Below, piece after piece: positions 35,076 to 43,170 of a stretch of DNA of 64,000 nucleotides. Both the position numbers and the translations under genes were made by a program. The first letter of the stretch is position 1; every line of letters begins with the position of its first letter. This DNA comes from Pseudomonas hamedanensis (GTDB taxonomy: Bacteria > Pseudomonadota > Gammaproteobacteria > Pseudomonadales > Pseudomonadaceae). Below the pieces are notes generated by a model, which saw only the letters and a list, made by a program, of their open reading frames with translations, did not search any database and was not told the DNA's origin. The stretch covers positions 5,252,001-5,316,000 of the forward strand of contig NZ_CP077091.1 of the NCBI RefSeq assembly GCF_014268595.2. Direction: 5' to 3'.

Positions 35076-36068
35076 TCAGCGAACGTCCTGAGCTTTCCAC
35101 CAGCCGCAGAACTCGTCGAGGGCCGTCCACAGGCTGACTTTCGGATCGTAATCCAGATAATGCCGGGCGCGGCTGATGTCGAGGGTGAAATTTTTGTGCA
35201 TGACCTGCATGCCCAGCCGCGACAGCGTCGGCTCCGGACGCCCCGGCCACAGTTTGCACGCGCCTTCGTTGAGCGCCGCGACGCTGTAGGCCAGCGCGTA
35301 GGACCGATACCGGCTGACCTGTGGCACCTCCATCCTGCGCATCACGTAATTGACCACATCCCACAGCGGCACCGGCGCGCCGTTGCTGATGTTGTAGGCC
35401 TTGCCCAACGCTGAGCCTGCGGCCAGCAGACTGCTGAGCATGGCTTCGTTGAGGTTCTGCACGCTGGTGAAATCGACTTTGTTCAAGCCATCGCCGATGA
35501 CCGCCAGCCGGCCCTTGCGCTGCATGTTCAGCAGGCGCGGGAAGATGCTCATGTCGCCGGCACCGGTGACGAAGCGCGGGCGCAAGGCAATGGTTTCGAG
35601 GCCGAATTCCTGCGCGCCGAACACCTTTTGTTCCGCCAGGTATTTGGTCGCTGCATAAGGATGCCTGAAGCGCTTGGGCACTTGTTCTTCGGTCAGATTG
35701 AAGTGGTCGCGGCCATCGAAATAGATCGACGGTGACGACAGGTGCACCAGGCGCCGCACCCGTCGCTTCAGGCACGCCTCGACAATGTTTTCGGTGACTT
35801 GCACGTTGCCCTGATGAAAATCTTCGTAACGGCCCCACAGCCCAACGGCGCCGGCACAATGCACCACGGCGTCGACGTCGCTGCACAGATCGCGCGCCAG
35901 CCCCGCATCGGTCAAGTCACCGGGAACGAACTCGGCGCCACGGCGCACCAGGTGCTCGACACTCTCGGCCCGGCGACCGTTGACCCGCACCTCCAGGCCC
36001 TGCTCCAAAGCGAAACGCGCAAAGCGTCCGCCAATGAAGCCGCTTGCGCCGGTAACCAAAATTTTCAT
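35076..36068 (-). CDS. NAD-dependent epimerase/dehydratase-family oxidoreductase
   Basis: The protein has 330 residues of the extended SDR class. The nucleotide loop GASGFIGGRFARFALEQG (7-24), DVDAVVHCAGAVG and the catalytic YAATK (~139-143) with a preceding serine (LSSPSIY) are present. It resembles 3-beta-hydroxysteroid dehydrogenase/sugar epimerase-like proteins; the substrate is unknown. The ATG at 36068 is preferred to a TTG one codon upstream. It precedes the coiled-coil gene on the same strand. Confidence 0.82.
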   Translation of the reverse strand: MKILVTGASGFIGGRFARFALEQGLEVRVNGRRAESVEHLVRRGAEFVPGDLTDAGLARDLCSDVDAVVHCAGAVGLWGRYEDFHQGNVQVTENIVEACLKRRVRRLVHLSSPSIYFDGRDHFNLTEEQVPKRFRHPYAATKYLAEQKVFGAQEFGLETIALRPRFVTGAGDMSIFPRLLNMQRKGRLAVIGDGLNKVDFTSVQNLNEAMLSSLLAAGSALGKAYNISNGAPVPLWDVVNYVMRRMEVPQVSRYRSYALAYSVAALNEGACKLWPGRPEPTLSRLGMQVMHKNFTLDISRARHYLDYDPKVSLWTALDEFCGWWKAQDVR

Positions 36069-36080
36069 CAAAAACTCCAG

Positions 36081-36170
36081 GAAAGCAGCTGCAAGCTACG
36101 AGCTTTCAGCTGCAAGTTGAAACGGTGCTTGTTCTTGCCGCTTGCAGCTTGACGCTCGCAGCTGCCTTCA
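36081..36170. repeat. Inverted repeat of the CAGCTGCAAGCT family
   Basis: GCAGCTGCAAGCTACGAGCT faces CTTGCAGCTTGACGCTCGCAGCTGC. A fourth repeat family, between two same-strand genes. Confidence 0.75.
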
Positions 36171-37055
36171 AGCCACTAGCCATTGCCTGGATGAGCGCAC
36201 CAATTGCTCAGTCAGTTGGTTGAGCAACTGCCCGCCGTTGCGCCAATGATGCCAGTACAACGGCACATCGATCGGTTTATCTGGCAACAATTCACGCAGC
36301 ACGCCGCGTTGCAGTTGCTCGCGCACTTGCAGCTCCGGCACCAGGCCCCAGCCGAGCCCGGCTTCCGTCAGGCGGATGAAACCCTCCGAGGACGGGCACA
36401 AATGATGCTCGAAAGCGCCATCCACGCCGAGGGCAGCGAGGTAACGATGCTGTAGAAAATCGTCCGGGCCGAACACCAGTGCCGGGGTGCGTGGCAACTG
36501 TTCAGCGCGCACCCCCTCGGGAAAATGCCGTTCGATGAACGCCGGGCTGGCCAGCGCGCGATAACGCATCGCCCCGAGCAACACGCTGCGGGCGCCGGCC
36601 ACCGGCCGTTCGCTGGCACACAGGCAGGCGGCCACTTCGCCAGCACGCATGCGTTTGAGGCCGACGGTCTGGTCCTCGACGATCAGGTCGAGCAGCAAAT
36701 GCTGTTGCGCGCAAAAGTCGCCCGCGGCTTGCGCCCACCACGTCGCCAGGCTGTCGGCGTTCAAGGCGATGCGCAAACGCTCCGGCAGCCCCTCTTCGTC
36801 CAGTGCCGGCACCAGCGTCTGCAAGTCACGCTCAAGCAAACGCACCTGTTGCACGTGGTTGAGCAGGCGCCGGCCGATCTCGGTTGGCGCCGGAGGCGTA
36901 CCGCGAATCAACACCGGCTGACCGACACGTGCCTCCAGCAGTTTGATCCGCTGCGAGATCGCCGATTGCGACAGGCCGAGAACCTGCGCGGCCCGTTCGA
37001 AACCGGCTTGCTCGACCACCGCGGCCAGGGCGGAAAGCAATTTGTAGTCGAACAT
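36168..37055 (-). CDS. argP: LysR-family regulator ArgP (IciA)
   Basis: The protein has 295 residues. The helix-turn-helix region reads GFERAAQVLGLSQSAISQRIKLLEARVGQPVLIRG (~18-52), the characteristic ArgP opening, and the length is typical. ArgP senses lysine and arginine and activates the exporter gene argO. Here an ACT-domain gene and a LysE-type exporter diverge from it, supporting the name. The gene order matches what I recall for PA4363-PA4365. The start at 37055 gives the family N-terminus MFDYKLLSAL; a longer frame exists but adds unrelated residues. Confidence 0.85.
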   Translation of the reverse strand: MFDYKLLSALAAVVEQAGFERAAQVLGLSQSAISQRIKLLEARVGQPVLIRGTPPAPTEIGRRLLNHVQQVRLLERDLQTLVPALDEEGLPERLRIALNADSLATWWAQAAGDFCAQQHLLLDLIVEDQTVGLKRMRAGEVAACLCASERPVAGARSVLLGAMRYRALASPAFIERHFPEGVRAEQLPRTPALVFGPDDFLQHRYLAALGVDGAFEHHLCPSSEGFIRLTEAGLGWGLVPELQVREQLQRGVLRELLPDKPIDVPLYWHHWRNGGQLLNQLTEQLVRSSRQWLVA

Positions 37056-37149
37056 CAGTTTTCCTAATGGGCGATCATCAATATTGGTTTTTCTTATACA
37101 GCGTTCGCCCAGAGAATAGCCAGCAAGCACTCTCTCAAGGATTCCTTTC

Positions 37150-37551
37150 ATGGCCGGCGAAACCTCACTCTCAACGCTGCTGCGCAGCATGAGCCCGCAA
37201 CTCAACAGCGGTGAATACGTGTTCTGCACCTTGCCCGACGCTCAGTTGCCAACCGGCCTGGAGCTCATCGGCAGCTTCCGTGAACAGGAAGGCCTGACGG
37301 TCATTCTCAAGCGCTCCGACGCCGAACAGGCCGGTTTGAGCTTCGACTACGTCGCCGCGTGGATCACCTTGAACGTGCATTCGGCGCTGCAAGCGGTGGG
37401 CCTGACCGCCGCCTTCGCCACGGCATTGGGCGAGGCTGGCATCAGCTGCAACGTGATCGCCGGTTACTACCACGACCATTTGTTTGTCGGCCAGGCCGAC
37501 GCCGAACGTGCCATGCACGTGCTGCGCGACCTCGCAGCGAACGCGGAGTGA
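37150..37551 (+). CDS. ACT-domain protein between argP and argO
   Basis: The protein has 133 residues. It matches the two-part ACT protein family (DUF2241): GEYVFCTLPDAQLP at the N-terminus, then LNVHSALQAVGLTAAFATALGEAGISCNVIAGYYHDHLFV, a typical ACT ligand-binding segment. Such domains bind amino acids. It starts 94 bases from argP in the opposite direction and ends 5 bases before the exporter gene, so it is surely co-transcribed. A role in sensing basic amino acids with the exporter is inference. AGGA stands a few bases before the ATG. Confidence 0.82.
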   Translation: MAGETSLSTLLRSMSPQLNSGEYVFCTLPDAQLPTGLELIGSFREQEGLTVILKRSDAEQAGLSFDYVAAWITLNVHSALQAVGLTAAFATALGEAGISCNVIAGYYHDHLFVGQADAERAMHVLRDLAANAE

Positions 37552-37556
37552 ACCTT

Positions 37557-38159
37557 ATGTGGCAAAGCTATGTGAACGGTCTGTTGGTGGCGTTCGGGCT
37601 GATCATGGCGATCGGCACGCAGAACGCTTTTGTGCTTGCCCAGAGCCTGCGCCGCGAGCACCACCTGCCGGTGGCGGCGCTGTGCGTTGTGTGTGATGCG
37701 TTGCTGGTTGCCGCCGGGGTGTTCGGTTTGGCGACGATCCTGGCGCAGAATCCGACATTGCTGGCGATTGCCCGCTGGGGCGGCGCGACGTTTCTGATCT
37801 GGTATGGCAGCCAGGCACTGCGTCGGGCCTGCGCGAAACAGAGCCTTGAGCAAGGTGAAAACCAGACCGTGCGCTCGCTGCGCGCAGTAATGCTCAGCGC
37901 TTTGGCGGTGACATTGCTCAACCCCCACGTTTATCTCGATACGGTATTGCTGATCGGCTCGCTTGGCGCGCAGCAATCGGTACCCGGCGCTTATGTGGTC
38001 GGCGCGGCGAGTGCATCGCTGCTGTGGTTTTTCACTCTGGCACTGGGCGCGGCATGGCTGGCGCCGTGGCTGGCCCGCCCGAGTACCTGGCGCATCCTCG
38101 ATCTGCTCGTGGCGCTGATGATGTTCACGGTTGCAGGGCAGTTGATATTGGCCTCGTGA
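37557..38159 (+). CDS. argO: LysE/ArgO-family amino-acid exporter
   Basis: The protein has 200 residues with six hydrophobic segments. Family motifs: GLIMAIGTQNAFVLAQSLRREH (~15-36), FLIWYGSQALRRA and TLLNPHVYLDTVLLIG. LysE-type carriers export basic amino acids such as arginine and lysine. It directly follows the ACT-domain gene and shares the divergent leader with argP. The GTG/ATG choice is clear: the ATG at 37557 begins the first membrane segment. Confidence 0.87.
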   Translation: MWQSYVNGLLVAFGLIMAIGTQNAFVLAQSLRREHHLPVAALCVVCDALLVAAGVFGLATILAQNPTLLAIARWGGATFLIWYGSQALRRACAKQSLEQGENQTVRSLRAVMLSALAVTLLNPHVYLDTVLLIGSLGAQQSVPGAYVVGAASASLLWFFTLALGAAWLAPWLARPSTWRILDLLVALMMFTVAGQLILAS

Positions 38160-38335
38160 TTTATTCCAAAGCGCTCTGGAACCTCTATCCCACACAGTTG
38201 TTGCGTGGTTAAGCCGCAACCCCGGTGCTATGATCCGAACCCTGCGCCGCAAAGAGTAAAAACTCGCCGGTGCATTTCTGGCCGCCCGTGATCGGCCTTG
38301 CGCTCACCGCAACAGACCTGATTAGGAGAATCATC

Positions 38336-38932
38336 ATGGCTTTCGAATTGCCGCCGCTGCCTTACGCACACGATGCCCTGCAGCCGCACATTTCCAAGGA
38401 AACCCTGGAATTTCACCACGACAAGCACCACAACACCTATGTCGTGAACCTGAACAACCTGGTGCCAGGCACTGAGTTCGAAGGCAAGACCCTGGAAGAA
38501 ATCGTCAAGACTTCCTCGGGCGGCATCTTCAACAACGCCGCTCAGGTCTGGAACCACACCTTCTACTGGAACTGCCTGGCGCCAAACGCCGGCGGTCAGC
38601 CAACCGGCGCACTGGCAGATGCCATCAACGCAGCCTTCGGTTCGTTCGACAAGTTCAAGGAAGAGTTCAGCAAAACCTCGATCGGCACCTTCGGTTCCGG
38701 CTGGGGCTGGCTGGTGAAAAAGGCTGACGGTTCCCTGGCCCTGGCCAGCACCATCGGCGCCGGCAACCCGCTGACCAGCGGCGACACCCCACTGCTGACC
38801 TGCGACGTCTGGGAACACGCTTACTACATCGACTACCGCAACCTGCGTCCAAAGTACGTTGAAGCGTTCTGGAACCTGGTCAACTGGAAGTTCGTCGCTG
38901 AGCAGTTCGAAGGCAAAACCTTCACCGCTTAA
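38336..38932 (+). CDS. sodB: Iron superoxide dismutase
   Basis: The protein has 198 residues. The iron ligands are visible: H27 ([10 protein letters not shown]), H74 region ([11 protein letters not shown]), and D157 with H161 ([13 protein letters not shown]). The alanine-glutamine in [10 protein letters not shown] fits the Fe rather than Mn type. It converts superoxide to hydrogen peroxide and O2 in the cytoplasm. The ribosome-binding site AGGAGA is 7 bases before the ATG, and a strong terminator follows. The neighbours match PA4365 and PA4367 as I recall. Confidence 0.96.
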   Translation: MAFELPPLPYAHDALQPHISKETLEFHHDKHHNTYVVNLNNLVPGTEFEGKTLEEIVKTSSGGIFNNAAQVWNHTFYWNCLAPNAGGQPTGALADAINAAFGSFDKFKEEFSKTSIGTFGSGWGWLVKKADGSLALASTIGAGNPLTSGDTPLLTCDVWEHAYYIDYRNLRPKYVEAFWNLVNWKFVAEQFEGKTFTA

Positions 38933-38946
38933 GCTGCGCGCCAGAC

Positions 38947-38973
38947 AAAAACCCGGCTTTGCCGGGTTTTTTT
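38947..38973 (+). terminator. Rho-independent terminator after sodB
   Basis: AAAACCCGGC-TTT-GCCGGGTTTTTTT, 15 bases after the stop codon. The remaining 280 bases up to bifA hold no gene. Confidence 0.93.
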
Positions 38974-39074
38974 ATGCCCGCGCCGGGTGATTATCCTACG
39001 CCAAAAGCAGCTTCGCGCCGTTTGCCAAGGCGTCACAGCGCACTACCATCAGTCAAAAATATCCTTCGCTGCGC

Positions 39075-39102
39075 TCAAGTTGAGGGCGACCATTACCGAC
39101 AC
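39075..39102 (+). promoter_or_regulatory. Possible sigma-28 (FliA) promoter of bifA
   Basis: TCAAGTT, then 13 bases to ACCGACA, resembles the FliA pattern (TCAAGT-N-GCCGATA). It lies about 150 bases before the start. Spacing and the -10 are imperfect; I treat it as a candidate only. Confidence 0.3.
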
Positions 39103-39252
39103 AGTGAATTCAGAGCTAATACTCCAAAGGCAGTATGGCGGCCAGACCTCAGTCAAATCCTGCTCGGCCCGATTGTCCCTTTGACTGCCACCACGGGATT
39201 GCCAATACTCATGGCAACTTGACGCTACCCGCACGGAACAAGGAATACCCCT

Positions 39253-41304
39253 TTGAAGCTGGAACTCAAGAACAGCTTGTCGGTGAAGTTGCTCCGGGTC
39301 GTGCTCCTGTCGGCATTGATCGTCGGCGTAGTCTTGAGCTGCGCGCAGATTGTGTTCGATGCCTATAAAACCCGCCAGGCGGTGGCCGGCGACGCCGAAC
39401 GCATCCTCGACATGTTCCGCGATCCCTCGACCCAAGCCGTTTACAGCCTGGACCGGGAAATGGGCATGCAAGTGATCGAAGGCCTGTTTCAGGATGATGC
39501 AGTGCGTCAGGCGTCCATCGGCCATCCCAACGAAGCCATGCTCGCGCAGAAATCCCGCGACCTGCAGCATTCCAACAGCCGCTGGCTGACCGACCTTATT
39601 CTTGGCCAGGAACGCACCTTCACCACCCAATTGGTGGGGCGCGGGCCGTACAGCGAGTATTACGGCGACCTGAGCATCACCCTCGACACCGCCACCTATG
39701 GCGAAGGATTCATCGTCAGCTCGGTGATCATTTTCATTTCCGGGGTACTGCGCGCGCTGGCCTTGGGGCTGGTGTTGTATCTGGTCTATCACTGGCTGCT
39801 GACCAAACCGCTGTCGCGCATCATCGAGCACCTCACCGAGATCAATCCGGATCGTCCCAGCGAACACAAGATTCCACAGATCAAGGGCCACGAAAAAAAC
39901 GAGTTGGGACTGTGGATCAACACCGCCAACCAGTTGCTCGAGTCCATAGAACGCAACACCCATTTGCGCCACGAGGCGGAAAACAGCCTGCTGCGCATGG
40001 CCCAGTACGACTTCCTCACCGGCCTGCCGAACCGCCAGCAGCTGCAGCAACAACTGGACAAGATTCTGGTCGACGCCGGCAAGCTGCAACGACGCGTCGC
40101 CGTGCTGTGCGTAGGGCTGGATGATTTCAAAGGCATCAACGAGCAGTTCAGCTACCAGACCGGCGACCAATTGCTGCTGGCCCTGGCCGATCGCCTGCGC
40201 GCCCACAGCGGACGCCTGGGCGCCCTCGCCCGCCTCGGTGGCGACCAGTTCGCGCTGGTGCAGGCCGACATTGAGCAGCCGTACGAAGCCGCCGAACTGG
40301 CACAAAGTATTCTCGATGACCTTGAGGCACCGTTTGCCCTCGATCATCAGGAGATCCGCCTGCGCGCGACCATTGGCATCACCCTGTTTCCGGAGGACGG
40401 CGACAGTACCGAGAAGCTGTTGCAAAAAGCCGAGCAGACCATGACGCTGGCCAAGACCCGGTCGCGCAATCGCTATCAGTTTTACATCGCCAGCGTCGAC
40501 AGCGAGATGCGTCGCCGCCGTGAACTGGAAAAAGACCTGCGCGATGCGTTGATCCGCGACCAGTTCTATCTCGTCTATCAGCCTCAGATCAGCTACCGCG
40601 ATCACCGCGTGGTCGGCGTCGAGGCGCTGATCCGCTGGCAGCACCCGGAACATGGCCTGGTACCGCCGGACCTGTTCATTCCGTTGGCCGAACAGAACGG
40701 CACCATCATTGCCATCGGCGAATGGGTGCTCGACCAGGCTTGCAAGCAATTGCGCGACTGGCACGACCAGGGCTTTGTCGACCTGCGCATGGCGGTCAAC
40801 CTGTCGACCGTGCAACTGCATCACGCCGAGTTGCCACGAGTGGTCAACAACCTGTTGCAGATGTACCGCCTGCCGCCGCGCAGCCTCGAACTGGAAGTCA
40901 CCGAAACCGGCCTGATGGAAGACATCACCACCGCCGCCCAGCACCTGCTGAGCCTGCGCCGCTCCGGTGCGTTGATCGCCATCGATGACTTCGGCACTGG
41001 CTATTCATCGTTGAGCTATCTGAAAAGCCTGCCGCTGGACAAGATCAAGATCGACAAGAGCTTTGTCCAGGATCTGCTCGATGACGACGATGACGCGACC
41101 ATCGTTCGCGCGATCATTCAACTGGGCAAGAGTCTGGGCATGCAGGTGATTGCCGAAGGCGTGGAAACCGCGGAGCAGGAGTCTTACATCATTTCCGAAG
41201 GTTGCCATGAAGGTCAGGGTTATCACTACAGCAAACCGTTGCCGGCGCGGGAGCTGACGGCTTATCTCAAGCAGGCCCAACGCAGCAATGCGGCTATTTT
41301 ATAA
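39253..41304 (+). CDS. bifA: c-di-GMP phosphodiesterase BifA (degenerate GGDEF plus EAL)
   Basis: The protein has 683 residues. Two membrane segments (~14-34 and ~158-180) flank a periplasmic region. A GGDEF-like domain follows with the degenerate motif GGDQF (~328-332), then an EAL domain with intact E457-A-L (VEALIRWQHP), VTETGLMED, DDFGTGYSSL and KIDKSFV. It should hydrolyse c-di-GMP to pGpG and favour motility over biofilm. The GGDQF sequence and the position after sodB are exactly what I recall for BifA (PA4367). SD: GGAATACCCC is weak. Confidence 0.9.
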   Translation: MKLELKNSLSVKLLRVVLLSALIVGVVLSCAQIVFDAYKTRQAVAGDAERILDMFRDPSTQAVYSLDREMGMQVIEGLFQDDAVRQASIGHPNEAMLAQKSRDLQHSNSRWLTDLILGQERTFTTQLVGRGPYSEYYGDLSITLDTATYGEGFIVSSVIIFISGVLRALALGLVLYLVYHWLLTKPLSRIIEHLTEINPDRPSEHKIPQIKGHEKNELGLWINTANQLLESIERNTHLRHEAENSLLRMAQYDFLTGLPNRQQLQQQLDKILVDAGKLQRRVAVLCVGLDDFKGINEQFSYQTGDQLLLALADRLRAHSGRLGALARLGGDQFALVQADIEQPYEAAELAQSILDDLEAPFALDHQEIRLRATIGITLFPEDGDSTEKLLQKAEQTMTLAKTRSRNRYQFYIASVDSEMRRRRELEKDLRDALIRDQFYLVYQPQISYRDHRVVGVEALIRWQHPEHGLVPPDLFIPLAEQNGTIIAIGEWVLDQACKQLRDWHDQGFVDLRMAVNLSTVQLHHAELPRVVNNLLQMYRLPPRSLELEVTETGLMEDITTAAQHLLSLRRSGALIAIDDFGTGYSSLSYLKSLPLDKIKIDKSFVQDLLDDDDDATIVRAIIQLGKSLGMQVIAEGVETAEQESYIISEGCHEGQGYHYSKPLPARELTAYLKQAQRSNAAIL

Positions 41305-41310
41305 AAGCAG

Positions 41311-41367
41311 AAGATCGCAGCCTCGTTTCACTCGACAGCTCCTACAGGGCAACGAGGCTGCGATCTT
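41311..41367. repeat. Perfect 17-base inverted repeat after bifA
   Basis: AAGATCGCAGCCTCGTT faces AACGAGGCTGCGATCTT without mismatch, followed by TTGATCTTT. It belongs to the GCTGCGATCTTTTGA repeat family and may end the bifA message. Confidence 0.85.
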
Positions 41368-41415
41368 TTGATCTTTAAGCGCAAATAAGAAATATTTCCA
41401 GACACTCCCTTTACA

Positions 41416-41440
41416 CATAATGCGAAAGATTTGCATTATG
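41416..41440. promoter_or_regulatory. Fur-box-like palindrome before the imelysin operon
   Basis: CATAATGC-N9-GCATTATG has perfect 8-base arms. Aligned to the 19-base Fur consensus GATAATGATAATCATTATC, the stretch starting at 41422 agrees at 12 of 19 positions by my count. It lies 60 bases before the first gene, predicting iron repression. Confidence 0.6.
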
Positions 41441-41499
41441 TCGCAGTTTTGCGCGCCCCCGGCGCCAGTCCACTCAACTACCGAAGCAGGATGTTCGCC

Positions 41500-42852
41500 A
41501 TGATTCGTATGCCTCTGGCTACCGCCAGTCTGCTGGCCATCGCTATTTCCCTCGCCGGTTGCGGCGAAGGCAAGGACAAAGAAAAAGCCTCAGAGATGAC
41601 GCCGGCTTCCAGCAGCGCTGCTCCAGCCCCTGCCGCTACGCCTGCTCCTGCTGCCGGTAAAGTCGACGACGCCGCGGCCAAGGCTGTGGTCGCGCACTAC
41701 GCCGACATGGTCTTCGCCGTCTACAGCGATGCCGAATCCACCGCGAAAACCCTGCAGAGCGCCATCGACGCGTTCCTCGCCAAACCGAACGCCGACACCC
41801 TGAAAGCCGCCAAGGCTGCCTGGGTCGCCGCACGCGTACCGTATCTGCAAAGCGAAGTGTTCCGTTTCGGCAACACCATCATTGACGATTGGGAAGGTCA
41901 GGTTAACGCCTGGCCGCTGGACGAAGGCCTGATCGACTACGTCGACAAATCCTACGAGCACGCACTGGGTAACCCGGGTGCCACCGCCAACATCATCGCC
42001 AACACCGAAGTCCAGGTCGGCGAAGACAAGGTCGACGTCAAAGACATCACCGCGGAGAAACTCGCCAGCCTCAACGAGCTGGGCGGCTCCGAAGCCAACG
42101 TCGCCACCGGCTACCACGCCATCGAATTCCTGCTCTGGGGCCAGGACCTCAACGGCACCGGCCCTGGCGCTGGCAACCGTCCGGCCTCGGACTACCTGGA
42201 AGGCGCCGGCGCCACTGGCGGTCACAACGAGCGTCGTCGTGCCTATCTCAAAGCCGTGACCCAACTGCTGGTCAGCGATCTGGAAGAAATGGTCGGCAAC
42301 TGGAAACCGAACGTGGCCGACAACTATCGCGCCACCCTGGAAGCCGAGCCTGGCGAAAGCGGCCTGCGCAAAATGCTTTTCGGCATGGGCAGCCTGTCGC
42401 TGGGTGAACTGGCCGGCGAGCGCATGAAGGTTTCCCTGGAAGCCAACTCGCCTGAAGACGAACAGGATTGCTTCAGCGACAACACCCACTACTCGCACTT
42501 CTACGACGCCAAGGGTATCCGTAACGTTTATCTGGGCGAGTACACCCGTGTGGACGGCACCAAGCTGACCGGCGCCAGCCTGTCGTCGCTGGTGGCCAAG
42601 GCCGACCCGGCCGCCGACAGCGCACTGAAAGCCGATCTGGCCGCGACCGAAGCGAAAATCCAGGTCATGGTCGATCACGCCAACAAGGGTGAGCACTACG
42701 ACCAGTTGATCGCTGCCGGCAACACCGCTGGCAACCAGATCGTTCGCGACGCCATCGCCGCACTGGTCAAGCAGACCGGCTCGATCGAAGCCGCGGCTGG
42801 CAAACTGGGCATCAGCGACCTGAACCCGGACAATGCCGATCACGAGTTCTGA
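41500..42852 (+). CDS. icmP: Imelysin-family lipoprotein (IcmP-like, peptidase M75)
   Basis: The protein has 450 residues. A lipoprotein signal (LAISLAGCG, lipid on C about 19) and an alanine-proline linker precede the imelysin domain, which has the GxHxxE motif as GYHAIEFLLWG. The family, related to EfeO, is linked to iron uptake; the P. aeruginosa homologue (PA4370) was described as an insulin-cleaving outer-membrane protein. It heads a four-gene exported-protein operon behind a Fur-like box. ATG at 41491 is also possible; 41500 has better spacing to AGGA. Confidence 0.85.
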   Translation: MIRMPLATASLLAIAISLAGCGEGKDKEKASEMTPASSSAAPAPAATPAPAAGKVDDAAAKAVVAHYADMVFAVYSDAESTAKTLQSAIDAFLAKPNADTLKAAKAAWVAARVPYLQSEVFRFGNTIIDDWEGQVNAWPLDEGLIDYVDKSYEHALGNPGATANIIANTEVQVGEDKVDVKDITAEKLASLNELGGSEANVATGYHAIEFLLWGQDLNGTGPGAGNRPASDYLEGAGATGGHNERRRAYLKAVTQLLVSDLEEMVGNWKPNVADNYRATLEAEPGESGLRKMLFGMGSLSLGELAGERMKVSLEANSPEDEQDCFSDNTHYSHFYDAKGIRNVYLGEYTRVDGTKLTGASLSSLVAKADPAADSALKADLAATEAKIQVMVDHANKGEHYDQLIAAGNTAGNQIVRDAIAALVKQTGSIEAAAGKLGISDLNPDNADHEF

Positions 42853-42867
42853 TCGAAGCGTGCGCGT

Positions 42868-42899
42868 CAAAAAGAGGCGACCTTCGGGTCGCCTTTTTC
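42868..42899 (+). terminator. Terminator after the first imelysin gene
   Basis: AAAGAGGCGACC-TTCG-GGTCGCCTTTTT, 15 bases after the stop. It may let only part of transcription continue into the next three genes. Confidence 0.88.
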
Positions 42900-42957
42900 A
42901 TACCTGCCGCACCACTGATCCTTGTGGGATCACCACTAAATGTCTGATGTTCATCGC

Positions 42958-43053
42958 CCCCTGTAGGAGTGAGCCTGCTCGCGATAGGAGACTGTCAGTT
43001 GATGAATTCGTAACTGAGACACCGCTATCGCGAGCAGGCTCACTCCTACAGGG
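42958..43053. repeat. REP-type inverted repeat
   Basis: CCCTGTAGGAGTGAGCCTGC faces its complement, in the 318-base gap between the imelysin and di-haem genes. Confidence 0.88.
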
Positions 43054-43170
43054 GTTTTACATCGGTCTGCAGATTTGCGTTGTATCAAGCAAACGATAAT
43101 TCCTCTTATTCAATCCCCCTCGCCCTGTTAGACTTTGCGCCTTTGTTTTCGCCCGTTTGCAGGATGTCTG

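Noticed and set aside
39049..40944. 631-codon frame antisense to bifA
   Set aside because: A shadow of bifA with compositional bias only.
43095..43113. Fur box before the di-haem gene
   Set aside because: GATAAT is present but only about 10 of 19 positions fit and there is no symmetry; mentioned only as a weak possibility.
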